DNA of 19,778 nt, taken from Actinomortierella ambigua. Its lineage: Eukaryota > Mortierellomycota > Mortierellomycetes > Mortierellales > Mortierellaceae. Within the stretch, counting starts at the first letter, position 1. Every line of letters starts with the position of its first letter. The stretch is taken from positions 1-19,778 of the forward strand of contig JAAAJB010000630.1 of NCBI GenBank assembly GCA_016098155.1, written 5' to 3'. Under the pieces are notes generated by a model. It ran no database searches and was not told the DNA's origin. It worked only from the letters and a program-made list of their open reading frames with translations. Of the stretch, positions 1-7,449 are shown one piece after another. The translations under genes were made by a program, and so were the position numbers.

Positions 1-77
1 TTGGTTGAAGACATAGTCTAAGCCTTATCGTAAGATAAGGAAGACAGGACTAAATATCCTGCCGATAATAATAACTG
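1..77 (+). mobile_element. Group I intron, 3' end (partial), in nad3
   Basis: The segment GGTTGAAGACATAGTCTAA at 3-21 is a group I P7 3' strand (S element) and is identical to that of the third cob intron at 18961-18979. It is followed by two hairpins (CCTTATC/GATAAGG, then CAGGA/TCCTG) that look like P9-type stems, and the intron should end at G77. The rest of the intron lies outside the window. The exon boundary is inferred from the reading frame that opens at 78 and from the homologous sequence at 1658. Confidence 0.75.
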
Positions 78-151
78 TTGTATACGAATACGGATCAGGA
101 GCGTTAGATTATGCTAACAAAGAAAAGGAAAACGAACTCCCAAAAACCTAA
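78..151 (+). CDS. nad3: NADH dehydrogenase subunit 3, last exon (partial)
   Basis: The frame reads VYEYGSGALDYANKEKENEL followed by PKT and a stop at 149-151. The VYE-G-GAL pattern is typical of the C-terminal end of fungal mitochondrial Nad3, a membrane subunit of respiratory complex I. The exon follows a group I intron ending at G77, and the 5' part of the gene is outside the window. The hydrophilic tail after GALDY is unusual; its last codons contain the motif AACTCCCAA that recurs at other gene ends here. A second copy of the same exon lies at 1658-1767 beyond a homing endonuclease gene. Identification rests on about 25 residues, so it is probable rather than certain. Confidence 0.6.
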
Positions 152-161
152 AGTATAAATT

Positions 162-205
162 ATTGATCATTATTATAGGGTTTATTGATCATTATTATAG
201 GGTTT
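162..205 (+). repeat. 22-bp tandem repeat, two units
   Basis: Two identical consecutive 22-bp units beginning ATTGATCATTATTATAGGG lie in the spacer between the nad3 stop and the GIY-YIG ORF. Confidence 0.85.
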
Positions 206-262
206 ATTTAAAATTAAGCCTTATAAAGAAAAAATAAAAATTTTTAATATTTAACAATAAAT

Positions 263-1417
263 ATGACAATATTAGAATTAATTTTAGTATTTTCGATACC
301 ACTAGCTTCTTTTTATTTATCAACAATCTCGATCCAAGGGATCGCTTTTATTTTATTTTTGTTGTGCTTATCCTCACAATTAGAAATATTGGGAGAATTG
401 TTTCAAATATCGTATTATTTTATTCAAGATTCTAACATATTATTATCTTTTTTTTCTATATTAGTTAATCCTTTAAGAAAAGAAAATATATCTAGTAATA
501 ATAATATTTCAGATCAGGCTAATTCGCCCAAAGGGGAATCATATAATAACAAAGATTTAGATATAACATTCAAAACATGGTTAATCTCTAATACACCAGC
601 TAAAGAATACTTAAATGCTAAAGATTTAAAATCCTTAATATATAAGGAAAATACTAAATGTACAGGTATTTATTTATGGCTTAATAATATTAATGGTAAA
701 TATTACATCGGTTCTGCTAATGATCTTAGAAATAGATTAGCAAGATATTATAGTCCTAAAGAACTAGCTACAGCCAATAATTTAATCCATAAGGCTATTA
801 TTAAACATAAACATGAAAATTTTTCACTGTATGTGTTAGAATATTGTGATCTTAGTATTCTTATTGCTAGAGAGCAGTTTTATATAGATTCTCTTACACC
901 ACCTTATAACATATTAAAGGTAGCAGGTTCATCTACAGGTTTTAAGCATTCGGAGGAAACTAAAAATTTAATGCGTGAAAAAAAAATTAATGATCCTAAT
1001 TTATTAGAACGTATTAAAAAATTAAGTGCTATAAATAAAGGCAATACTAAGTCTGCAGAATTTAAAGCTCTTCGAAGTTTTTTAACTAAAGGAGAGAAAA
1101 ATCCTATGTTTGGTAAGACACATACTTCTGAAGTTCGAGCTATTATGAATTTAAAGAAAAGAGGGATTTCTCTAAGTGAAGACCATAAAGCAAAAATACG
1201 GGAATCTTTAGCTAAATTAGGGCCAATAGACACTAAATCAGCTAAGGTAGTTTATTTATATTCTCATGATAATCCTACTGTTCTATATAAGGAATTCCAA
1301 ACTTATACAAAAGCAGCTTTTTATTTAGGTTGTCATAGAAGAACTATTTATAGATATATAGATAGTGAGAAATTATATCTAGACAAATGGTTAATATCTT
1401 CTAAGTTAATGCCATAA
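263..1417 (+). CDS. GIY-YIG homing endonuclease, free-standing
   Basis: This 384-residue protein has a GIY-YIG nuclease domain at about 133-222: GIY at 135-137, YIG at 148-150, arginines in RNRLAR at 156-161, the likely catalytic Glu at 204 (AREQFYID) and the conserved YNILK at 215-219. NUMOD3-type helices follow (AGSSTGFKHSEETK at 221-234; PMFGKTHTSE at 281-290) and then a NUMOD1-like DNA-binding module at about 329-366. The first 48 residues are strongly hydrophobic (one or two possible membrane segments), which is unusual for this family and may be a captured fragment of another gene. A short GC-cluster remnant (525-536) is in frame and encodes SPKG. The gene sits between two copies of the nad3 3' end, so it probably arrived with a replacement nad3 terminus. 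All key residues are present, so it could be active. Confidence 0.9.
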   Translation: MTILELILVFSIPLASFYLSTISIQGIAFILFLLCLSSQLEILGELFQISYYFIQDSNILLSFFSILVNPLRKENISSNNNISDQANSPKGESYNNKDLDITFKTWLISNTPAKEYLNAKDLKSLIYKENTKCTGIYLWLNNINGKYYIGSANDLRNRLARYYSPKELATANNLIHKAIIKHKHENFSLYVLEYCDLSILIAREQFYIDSLTPPYNILKVAGSSTGFKHSEETKNLMREKKINDPNLLERIKKLSAINKGNTKSAEFKALRSFLTKGEKNPMFGKTHTSEVRAIMNLKKRGISLSEDHKAKIRESLAKLGPIDTKSAKVVYLYSHDNPTVLYKEFQTYTKAAFYLGCHRRTIYRYIDSEKLYLDKWLISSKLMP

Positions 1418-1452
1418 ATAATAATTTTATAAGTATAATTTAATTTTTGTTT

Positions 1453-1536
1453 CTTTTGCCCACTATATGAATTCATTAGCTCTTTTGCCCACTATATGAA
1501 TTCATTAGCTCTTTTGCCCTCTATGTCAATTCATTG
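1453..1536 (+). repeat. 29-bp tandem repeat, nearly three units
   Basis: Units of 29 bp beginning CTTTTGCCCACTATATGAAT are repeated at 1453-1481 and 1482-1510. A diverged partial third unit (CTTTTGCCCTCTATGTCAAT) runs to about 1536. They lie between the HEG stop and the duplicated nad3 end. Confidence 0.85.
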
Positions 1537-1657
1537 TTTTTTTTATTTTTATTAATCCCCATTTTGTCCTGTAAGGTTAAATAACCGGGCTATTTTAATC
1601 TTTTAACTCCCAAGGGCTCGGGCCCGAAGCCTTTGCTACTTTTCTTTATATGTTATT

Positions 1658-1767
1658 TTGTATACGAGTACGGTTCAGGAGCGTTAGATTATGCCAATAA
1701 AGAAAAGGAAAACGAACTCCCAACTCAAGTATTAATTTCTCCGCCCAAAGGGCCCCCTCTGGGGTAA
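1658..1767 (+). pseudogene. nad3: Duplicated nad3 3' end (displaced copy)
   Basis: From 1659 to 1723 this nearly repeats the nad3 last exon at 78-143 with a few substitutions (TACGAGTACGGTTC against TACGAATACGGATC; GCCAAT against GCTAAC). The coding frame is kept as VYEYGSGALDYANKEKENEL then PTQVLISP, and it runs through a GC cluster to a stop at 1765-1767. Several differences are synonymous, so both copies were probably once under selection. There is no intron end just upstream; the preceding bases (TTTCTTTATATGTTATTTTG) also read as hydrophobic residues in frame and could be original nad3. I infer it is the ancestral 3' end, displaced by the element carrying the HEG at 263-1417. Confidence 0.7.
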
Positions 1768-1789
1768 ACTTCTTAAATCTAATAATTTT

Positions 1790-2270
1790 TTTAAATATAG
1801 CATAAGAAACTTTAGCTCTACTCCAAAAAATCGGGTTGATAAAGAGGAATTCAAAGATTATTGGTTAAATATCGAGCCTATTTCTAAATGGTACAAATTA
1901 GATAAAAATCGTAACTCTATTTCTTATTCAAACAAATATAATAACCAGCCCGCAGGGGCCCCCTGGGGGGGGGGAACGGTATTTATATTTTTAGATTAAT
2001 AAAAGAACCTTGAAAATGTTACGTAGGTAGTGCTGAATCATTATCTAAAAGACTACTTACTCATAAATGGGCTTTTACGAATTCAATAAGATCTAATAAT
2101 TCTTCAGTTCCTTTATTTTATAATGCAATAAATAAATATAGCTGGGATTTTTTAAAATTGCAGTTTTAGATATAGTACTATTAATAGAATTAGCTAATTG
2201 TGAGAACTATTAGTCCCCTCCGGGGATGCAATAAATTTTATTATAATAGCCTCTGGCTCTGCGGCCGGAG
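1790..2270 (+). pseudogene. Decayed GIY-YIG homing endonuclease
   Basis: Conceptual translation of separate frames gives a recognisable GIY-YIG gene: an upstream part reading FKDYWLNIEPISKWYKLD (near 1850), then after a GC cluster NGIYIFRLIKEP, KCYVGSAESLSKRLLTHK and PLFYNAINKYSWDFLKLQ (1974-2165), then ILDIVLLIELANCENY (about 2165-2208). One in-frame TGA near 2012 would be Trp in the fungal mitochondrial code. The frame is broken by a GC cluster at 1948-1974, a stop near 2167 and a second cluster at 2212-2227. There is no intact start. It lies directly after the displaced nad3 end, the position expected for an older homing element at this locus. Confidence 0.75.
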
Positions 2271-2347
2271 CCCCGTGATATTAATTAAATTCGTCCTTGG
2301 CCACACCGGGTAAAGTAGGAACTGTATTTTATAATAATAAACATTAT

Positions 2348-2386
2348 AGTACCAAAGGCTCGCCTCGGGGGGGCCGAGGCTTTGCT
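2348..2386 (+). repeat. GC cluster family 4 (AAAGGCTC..GAGGCTTTGCTT)
   Basis: An imperfect palindrome of about 35 bp: AAAGGCTCGCCTCGG then GGCCGAGGCTTTGCTT. Relatives are near 1611, 5537 (inverted), 13635, 14541, 15221 and 19215 (inverted). It varies more than the other families, so it is probably older. Confidence 0.7.
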
Positions 2387-2408
2387 TCTACATATTTAAA
2401 TAATACTA

Positions 2409-2491
2409 GAGAAGAAGACTCCATGGGGGAGTACTTGACTGTAAATCAAGCAATCGAAAGGTTATAGGGAGTTCGATTCTCTCTCTTCTCA
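2409..2491 (+). tRNA. trnY: tRNA-Tyr (GTA)
   Basis: Acceptor GAGAAGA (2409-2415) pairs with TCTTCTC (2484-2490), and A2491 is the discriminator. The D arm is ACTCC/GGAGT. The anticodon stem CTTGA/TCAAG encloses the loop CTGTAAA with anticodon GTA. A long variable arm follows, as is usual for fungal mitochondrial tRNA-Tyr, and the T arm is GGGAG-TTCGATT-CTCTC. No CCA is encoded. Confidence 0.95.
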
Positions 2492-3000
2492 GAAACAAAA
2501 CTCACCCCCCCCTATTTATTACTTATACTTAGCTATAAACTTAAATATCCACCTCTGATTTAGCGTATTTTATATTAACCAGTTAAGATACTTACTTATT
2601 AAATGAACATTTCCCCAGAGGGGGCCCTTTGATTTTTTGCCCCGCAGGGGCCCACTGGGGAATTAAATCTTCTTGGCCACAGGGGGCCTTGGGGGGGGGG
2701 GGGGGAAATAAATAATTTAACCCCAGGGCCCCGATCCTGTGGTCCAGAGGTTAATATTATTTTGAGTCCCCTGCTCCGCTTACACTAAATATTATTAATA
2801 GCTGTAGCCATGAGAGTGGCATAGTCTCGTAATAATAGCGCAAATTAATTTTTGTCAATTAGGGGGCCTGGCTTTTGGAGCCCTTGCAGGGGCCTGATAA
2901 TAATTTCATAAAAATAGTTATAAATAAAATTTTATACCAGTGCTCTTCCAAAGCGAAATTCCTTTTTCGATTAAAGGTAACCGCATTTAATAATACAAAA
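2492..3000. other. Spacer with GC clusters, no gene seen
   Basis: The spacer holds an inverted GC cluster of the CCCAAAGGGCC family (2613-2630), one of the GCCCGCAGGGGCC family (2639-2660) and a third ending in a run of 15 G (2691-2705). A small hairpin GCCATGAGAGTGGC sits near 2807. I find no coding frame that is not built from clusters. Confidence 0.6.
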
Positions 3001-3073
3001 GGCGATTATAGTTCAATCGGTAGAACGATAGATTGTGGATCTATATACCAAGGTTCGAACCCTTGTTTTCGCC
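3001..3073 (+). tRNA. trnH: tRNA-His (GTG)
   Basis: G3001 fits the extra 5' G of tRNA-His opposite C3073. The acceptor GCGATTA/TTTTCGC has two T-T mismatches in its inner part. The D stem is GTTC/GAAC. The anticodon stem ATAGA/TCTAT encloses TTGTGGA, anticodon GTG. The T arm is CAAGG-TTCGAAC-CCTTG. The inner acceptor mismatches are the only weak point. Confidence 0.9.
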
Positions 3074-3396
3074 CATATTTATCTATATGCTTCATATAGG
3101 GAGACCTTAAAACCAGTCTACTAAGAAAATAGCCCGCAGAGCCCGTAAGGCTAACCTAATATATAATTCAAGGCGCAAAATAATGCAAACATAAGCCCTT
3201 CTCGAATATCCGGGACTTTCTAACAACCCCCGCTCCAGATTTGCAAAATAATCAATCTATATATTAGGAAATAAGGCTTTGCTTTGGTTAGATGATTAAA
3301 ATATACTAAAGGTTTACGAAAGGCTTTACTTCTCTTCGTTTAAGAGTAAAGGTATTGAAGTGTATAAGGAGGGAGTTAACAGGCCCTATATATTCT
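3074..3396. other. Spacer, no gene seen
   Basis: No open frame or tRNA is recognisable. A 7-bp inverted repeat (TGCAAAC near 3183, ATTTGCA near 3238, one mismatch) encloses about 50 bases rich in C and G, but the interior does not fold as a tRNA. GC-cluster debris with AAGGCTTTGCTTT occurs near 3275. Confidence 0.5.
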
Positions 3397-3430
3397 ATAT
3401 GCACTTGTAACTTAATTGGAAAAGTATATA
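3397..3430 (+). pseudogene. tRNA-Arg 5' fragment
   Basis: ATATGCACTTGTAACTTAAT then TGGAAAAGTA repeats the upstream flank, acceptor 5' strand and D arm of the intact tRNA-Arg at 3438, with a single change in the D stem (TAA for TAG). It stops before the anticodon arm, so it cannot make a tRNA by itself. Confidence 0.85.
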
Positions 3431-3437
3431 TTTATAT

Positions 3438-3510
3438 GCACTTGTAGCTTAATTGGAAAAGTACGAGTCTTCGAAACTCAGGTATAATAGTTCAAATCTA
3501 TTCAAGTGTT
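3438..3510 (+). tRNA. trnR: tRNA-Arg (TCG)
   Basis: Acceptor GCACTTG (3438-3444) pairs with CAAGTGT (3503-3509). The D stem is GCTT/AAGT. A 4-bp anticodon stem GAGT/ACTC encloses CTTCGAA, so the anticodon is TCG. The T arm is AATAG-TTCAAAT-CTATT. A 5' fragment of the same tRNA lies just upstream (3397-3430), and a 3' fragment with the same acceptor strand lies at about 5047-5072, beyond the minus-strand HEG. Confidence 0.88.
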
Positions 3511-3609
3511 GATTATTTAATATTAAGACCCTCGGGGGAGTTAATCTTAATTTTTGATTAACATTAGCATAATTGGGACGCTATAGTATATTATAACCCT
3601 ACTATATTA

Positions 3610-4449
3610 TTACTTAGAAATTGAAGTTGATAAAATCCATGTATCTTTAAATCGTCGGCCATTTTTTATATATCTCATAATAGTAACATGAGAGATATCA
3701 AAATATTCTGCAGCTTTTCTTGCAGAACTAAAAGTATTTACTAATGAACCTTGTAAATCATACACATAAATTGCTGTACCTTGAGTTGCACTAATTTTTT
3801 GTTTAGCCTGAGTAGTATGCGTTTTACCAAACATAGGGTGTTTATTACCCGAATTAGAGATACTCATTAAAGCTTTAGTCTCAGCAGAAACTATTCTACC
3901 AGACATACTTAAACTAATTAAAGTTTTAGTTTTTTCAGAATGAGATTTATCTAACATCCCTCTAGGATTATTAACTCCTAATCTATCAATGTTTTTCTGA
4001 GCTTTACTCATTCTTGTTTTAGAGTCTTCTGTGTGTTTAAATCCTAGTGAAGAACCTGCTATTTTAAGAATGTTGTATTCAGGTAAAAATAAATTAATAA
4101 AAAACTGTTCTCGAGAGATTAAATTTTCTGGTTCACAATATTCAAATACTATAAAGATAAAATTATGAAGATTATGTTTATTTATAGCATTTTGGAGTTT
4201 AATATTTGAGTTAATACCTTTAGTATGTTGTCTAAACCGAGTAGATAATTGCACTGAAGATCCTATATATAATTTACCCGTTGTTACGCAAAAAAAACCA
4301 TAAATACCGGATTTACCTCTTAATTCTTCTTTAATTATTAAATGTATTTCCGTTAAATGTAAGGAACCTGTAAAAATTTCCATAGTTGAGAAAGATTGAA
4401 GTCGTTTCACGGCCTCAATATTTAATTGTAATATATTGTTGTAATTCAT
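3610..4449 (-). CDS. GIY-YIG homing endonuclease, minus strand
   Basis: This 279-residue protein has its GIY-YIG domain at about 46-130: GIY 48-50, YIG 61-63, arginines in RFRQH (71-75), likely catalytic Glu at 114 (SREQFFIN) and YNILK at 125-129. NUMOD3-type segments follow (AGSSLGFKHTEDSK from 131; HPMFGKTHTTQAKQ from 204), then a NUMOD1 module at about 226-262 (IYVYDLQGSLVNTFSSARKA). The nuclease residues are all present. It is the only protein gene on the minus strand in the window. No group I core is obvious around it. It sits in a tRNA cluster, between the intact tRNA-Arg and a tRNA-Arg-like 3' fragment, so it is probably a free-standing mobile gene that entered a tRNA locus. The start ATG at 4447-4449 is the only good one ahead of the domain. 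Confidence 0.9.
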   Translation of the reverse strand: MNYNNILQLNIEAVKRLQSFSTMEIFTGSLHLTEIHLIIKEELRGKSGIYGFFCVTTGKLYIGSSVQLSTRFRQHTKGINSNIKLQNAINKHNLHNFIFIVFEYCEPENLISREQFFINLFLPEYNILKIAGSSLGFKHTEDSKTRMSKAQKNIDRLGVNNPRGMLDKSHSEKTKTLISLSMSGRIVSAETKALMSISNSGNKHPMFGKTHTTQAKQKISATQGTAIYVYDLQGSLVNTFSSARKAAEYFDISHVTIMRYIKNGRRFKDTWILSTSISK

Positions 4450-4918
4450 ATTGTATTGTTGGGTCCTATTATTATAAGTTTGGGCTTCGAATTCAAAGAA
4501 TTACCAAACATTATATCCATGTCCCTCGGAGTTTAGGGCCCTCTAACATGGTTTTGCAGCATTGAGGATACTGTTTCCAATAATAACTTTCAGGCTAGTA
4601 ATAAATATATCCAAGAGAAAGGTCAGGGGATTAGCCTTCTTTAGCATCCTGTTAACAAATTACATCACATAGAGTTACATCTCCCCCTCTTTATATTGTC
4701 AATAAAGAATGATCAACCTGATAGTTGGTAAAGGATTCTCTGGTACAATCAATTTAATAATAATAGAGATCAACTTATTTGTAACTAAACAAGAAGAACC
4801 CTTAAAGAATTTCTATTAATAATAAATCAGAGAAATAAAATATGAGAAGCTAACGATGTTGCAGGTGACACAAAGTTACTCGTATCTAAGTGAGTGGGGA
4901 GGTAGGATAAAAATTTAC
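4450..4918. other. Spacer upstream of the minus-strand HEG, no gene recognised
   Basis: About 470 bases of normal AT content with no GC clusters and no long frame. The lack of clusters sets it apart from the other spacers, so it may be part of the mobile element or an unrecognised structured RNA. I could not fold it into a group I core. Confidence 0.4.
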
Positions 4919-4985
4919 CAAGGAAGACTCGGACTTCCATCTTAAAATACCTAAGATCTGTTGTTTTACATTAAACTATTGATTT
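4911..4985 (-). pseudogene. tRNA-like remnant, minus strand
   Basis: Read on the minus strand it has a D-arm-like AGTTTAATGTAAAAC, an anticodon-arm-like segment CAGATCTTAGGTATTTTAAG and a perfect T arm GGAAG-TCCGAGT-CTTCC. The acceptor does not pair at its outer end (AAATCAA against TTGGTAA) and the anticodon stem is poor in the standard register. That register would give anticodon TAG (Leu), but without the long variable arm expected of tRNA-Leu. Most likely a decayed tRNA gene; a divergent functional tRNA is possible. Confidence 0.45.
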
Positions 4986-5046
4986 TTTCATCCTAACTAT
5001 GAACCACTATTTAAATATATATTATTACCCTTAGAAGAAACTTAAG

Positions 5047-5072
5047 AATAGTGGTTCGAATCCATTCAAGTG
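5047..5072 (+). pseudogene. tRNA 3' fragment, Arg-like acceptor
   Basis: AGTGG-TTCGAAT-CCATT followed by CAAGTGTTT is a T arm plus acceptor 3' strand. ATTCAAGTGTT is shared exactly with the tRNA-Arg at 3438. The T-stem changes relative to tRNA-Arg (AATAG/CTATT to AGTGG/CCATT) keep pairing, so it derives from a tRNA that was once functional. No matching GCACTTG occurs within 100 bases upstream. Confidence 0.65.
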
Positions 5073-5075
5073 TTT

Positions 5076-5434
5076 CATACAAGAGTTCATGCAGCTGATT
5101 ATAGAAAAACGTAAGAAATATCGCTAGATTTAAAGGTCTAGTAAGGAAATATTGGTATTTCCCCCCCAGGGACCCCTTGCGGGCTGGTATGTTAAAACTT
5201 CGCCCAAAGGGCCCCCTCTGGGGTATAAAATTTTTATAGTCCTGTGGCCCAAATTCATTATTTGTGAACAGAGCGAGGCTTTTCGAAAGGTTAAAATTTG
5301 CCTACAGGCCCTGCGGGCTAACCGGAAAGACTTAGTTTAGAAGTTTTTGTCCTTCTTTGATAAGCAATAGATAAATTTCTTTAAAAGATTAGTCCCCTCC
5401 GGGGATGAAAAAACTATTTTGATAAAGGTAAATA
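5076..5434. other. Spacer with GC clusters
   Basis: Contains an arm CTAGATTTAAAGGTCTAG (5121-5139) resembling a tRNA-Leu anticodon arm without a T arm, an inverted GCCCGCAGGGGCC-family cluster (5161-5183), a CCCAAAGGGCC-family cluster (5201-5223) and a CCCCTCCGGGG cluster (5391-5406). An apparent frame at 5152-5340 runs through the clusters and is not credible as a gene. Confidence 0.5.
5201..5223 (+). repeat. GC cluster family 2 (CGCCCAAAGGGCCCC..), about a dozen copies
   Basis: A 22-23-bp element CGCCCAAAGGGCCCCCTCTG then GGG. Copies are at 1742, 5201, 6032 (truncated), 12449, 13203, 13820, 14278 and 14430. Inverted copies are at 2613, 12831 and 13008. Half-copies are at 525-536 (in frame inside an intact HEG) and twice at 19386-19418. 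Near identity of scattered copies implies recent spread. Confidence 0.85.
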
Positions 5435-5508
5435 CTGGGTTCGGTAGATTCGAACTACCAATCTTTCAAGTCAAATTTGAACGTCCGGCCTGGTTAGACT
5501 AGAACCCA
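5435..5508 (-). tRNA. trnQ: tRNA-Gln (TTG)
   Basis: On the minus strand, acceptor TGGGTTC/GAACCCA is perfect. The D stem is GTCT/GGAC. The anticodon stem TTCAA/TTGAA encloses ATTTGAC, anticodon TTG. The T arm is GGTAG-TTCGAAT-CTACC. Confidence 0.95.
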
Positions 5509-5615
5509 TTTATTTAAACAAGCCATATAAGTAATAGCAAAGCCTCAGCCCGGCTAAGGCAAGCCTTTGGTATCTGGTACATTAAAGTCTATAAAATTAA
5601 GATTAAGGTAAATAA

Positions 5616-5686
5616 AGTCATTAAGAAGAATTGAACTTCTATCTAATAAGCATGAATTATTGGTTTTACCGTTAAACTATAATGAC
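5616..5686 (-). tRNA. trnM: tRNA-Met (CAT)
   Basis: On the minus strand, acceptor GTCATTA/TAATGAC is perfect. The D stem is GTTT/AAAC. The anticodon stem AATAA/TTATT encloses TTCATGC, anticodon CAT. The T arm is AGAAG-TTCAATT-CTTCT. Whether it is initiator or elongator cannot be decided from sequence alone. Confidence 0.93.
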
Positions 5687-6139
5687 TATTATAGTTTAAT
5701 TCCCCTGACATGGAATTTTAATAGCCGCAGGGCTCTACGGGTAAAATAATAGCTGAGGCCTGCTCTATTTACAAAGAATTTAGACCGTAGGGAGCTACCG
5801 CTTAGTTTAAATGGGAGAATAGAAAGAATTATTCGCCATTGGACTCGCTGGGGGAAGGTTCGAAAAGAAAGTTTAAGAGCTTTGCTCTTTTGTGCTCCAA
5901 ATGGATTGAAAAGGCTTTGCTTTTTAGACCCTGAGCCTGCAGGCTCAGGATCGTACAGGCTAAGGTAAATATTTTCTTTCACTAAAATAGATATGGTCCC
6001 GTTCTGATGATCCGGGTCATTCGCAAAAAATCAAAGGGCCCCCTCTGGGGTACTTTGTTTAAAAAGATTAGAGCGCTCTAATCTGGCCATAAAAGTAGAA
6101 TATAAAAAATAATAATTAAAATTTTGTGTCCATAAAATG
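5687..6139. other. rns upstream spacer with GC palindromes
   Basis: Non-coding. It includes a strong hairpin CCTGAGCCTGCAGGCTCAGG at about 5930-5950, a CCCAAAGGGCC-family cluster (6032-6050) and a segment ACCGTAGGGAGCTACCGCTT (about 5783) that recurs in modified form near 13690. A promoter for rns is expected in or near it, but I cannot point to one. Confidence 0.5.
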
Positions 6140-7449
6140 GAAAATATTGTAAGAGTTTGAATTTGGCTCAGAAGTAACGTTATCTAGAAGTTTTATACAT
6201 GCTAGTTGAATGGCTCTATAGAGCCATAGCGTACAGGTGAGTAGTGAATAGGAAACTGCCCAATGATTAAGGTTGATCCTTAATATTCAATAAAATTTTT
6301 ATTGATCAAAGAAATGTTTTCATCATTGAATGTGCCTATTTTGGATTAGGTAGTTGGTAAGGTAATGGCTTACCAAGCCTATGATCCATAGCCAGTCTGA
6401 GAGGAGGGTTGGTCACAATGGCTCTGAAAAATAGCCATACCTTATAAAAAGGTCAGCAGTAAAGAATTTTGGACAATGGTCGAAAGATTGATCCAGCTAA
6501 CTAGAAGAGGGGAAGCATCTTTATGGTAAACCTCTAAAATAGGGAGGATAATGACGTTACCTATTAATTAATCCCGACCAATCTCGTGCCAGCAGTCGCG
6601 GTAATACGAGAGGGGTTAACGTTCTTCAGCATAAATGGGTCTAAAGCGTATGTAGGTTGTATTATCAAACAGTAGTTATAATTCGTTAATAGAAAAGATT
6701 ATAAAATGTAATTGAGATACTTGAGTGTAATTGAAGATAGAGGAATACTAAGAGTAGGGATGAAATCTTTTGATACTTGGTAGACACACTAAAGGCGAAG
6801 GCATCTATCTAATTAAACACTGACACTGAGATACTAAAGTATGGGGAGCAAAAAGGATTAGAGACCCTTGTAGTCCATACCCTAAACTATGAGTGGATAA
6901 AATTGGTAACATATTTATCAGTTTTAAAGTGAAGACTATACCACTCCACCTGGGGAGTACTGTCGCAAGGCTGAAACCCAAAAGTATTGACGGTGTTGAA
7001 GACCAGCAGTGAAGCATGTTATTTAATTCGATAACCCACGCATAACCTTACCACTTCTTGCTATGAACTGATAATATCGGTTACACAGGCGTTGCATGGC
7101 TGTCGTCAGCTTGTATCGTAAGACGTTAGATTAATTTCGTTAACAAGCAAAACCCTTGTCTGTAATTATAAAAATTAACCAAAGGTTTTAATTTAAACTA
7201 CAGAAGTTCTCAATTAATGTTGAGCTAATTAGGACTAAGACAAGCCTTCATGGCCCTTATGGAGTGGGCTATAGACGTGCCACAAAGACCTTTACAAAAA
7301 GAAGCAAAAATTTATGTTTGAGCTAATCTTTAAAAAAGGTTATTAAACGAATTATAATCTGCAACTCGATTATATGAAGTAGGAATTGCTAGTAATCAGA
7401 AATCAGGATTGTTCTGGTGAAACATAATATTCGATGTGTACAAACCGCT

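Noticed and set aside
904..1233. Minus-strand frame of 109 codons
   Set aside because: It lies antisense within the clearly coding GIY-YIG gene and has no recognisable domain.
2795..2850. Hairpin GCCATGAGAGTGGC considered as group II domain V
   Set aside because: It lacks the domain V catalytic triad and bulge, and no group II features are nearby.
2875..3099. 74-codon plus-strand frame
   Set aside because: It runs through the tRNA-His gene and GC-cluster sequence, with no family resemblance.
3183..3245. tRNA-like or RNase-P-like fold inside a 7-bp inverted repeat
   Set aside because: The interior gives no cloverleaf on either strand, and the AAGTCCC/GGGCTT pairing encloses too few bases for RNase P RNA.
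4613..4840. Possible mitochondrial RNase P RNA (AGAGAAAGGTCAGGGG and CAGAGAAATAAAAT)
   Set aside because: It resembles the conserved regions only loosely, and no P4 helix with the bulged U can be formed between the two.
5115..5160. tRNA-Leu (TAA)-like anticodon arm CTAGATTTAAAGGTCTAG
   Set aside because: There is no T arm or acceptor match, and the loop would have eight bases. At most it is a remnant.
5152..5340. 62-codon frame
   Set aside because: The start and much of the coding sequence are GC-cluster repeats (KGPPLG-type translation).
5689..5982. 97-codon minus-strand frame upstream of rns
   Set aside because: It is built over palindromic GC-rich spacer, with no conserved motif and biased composition from repeats.
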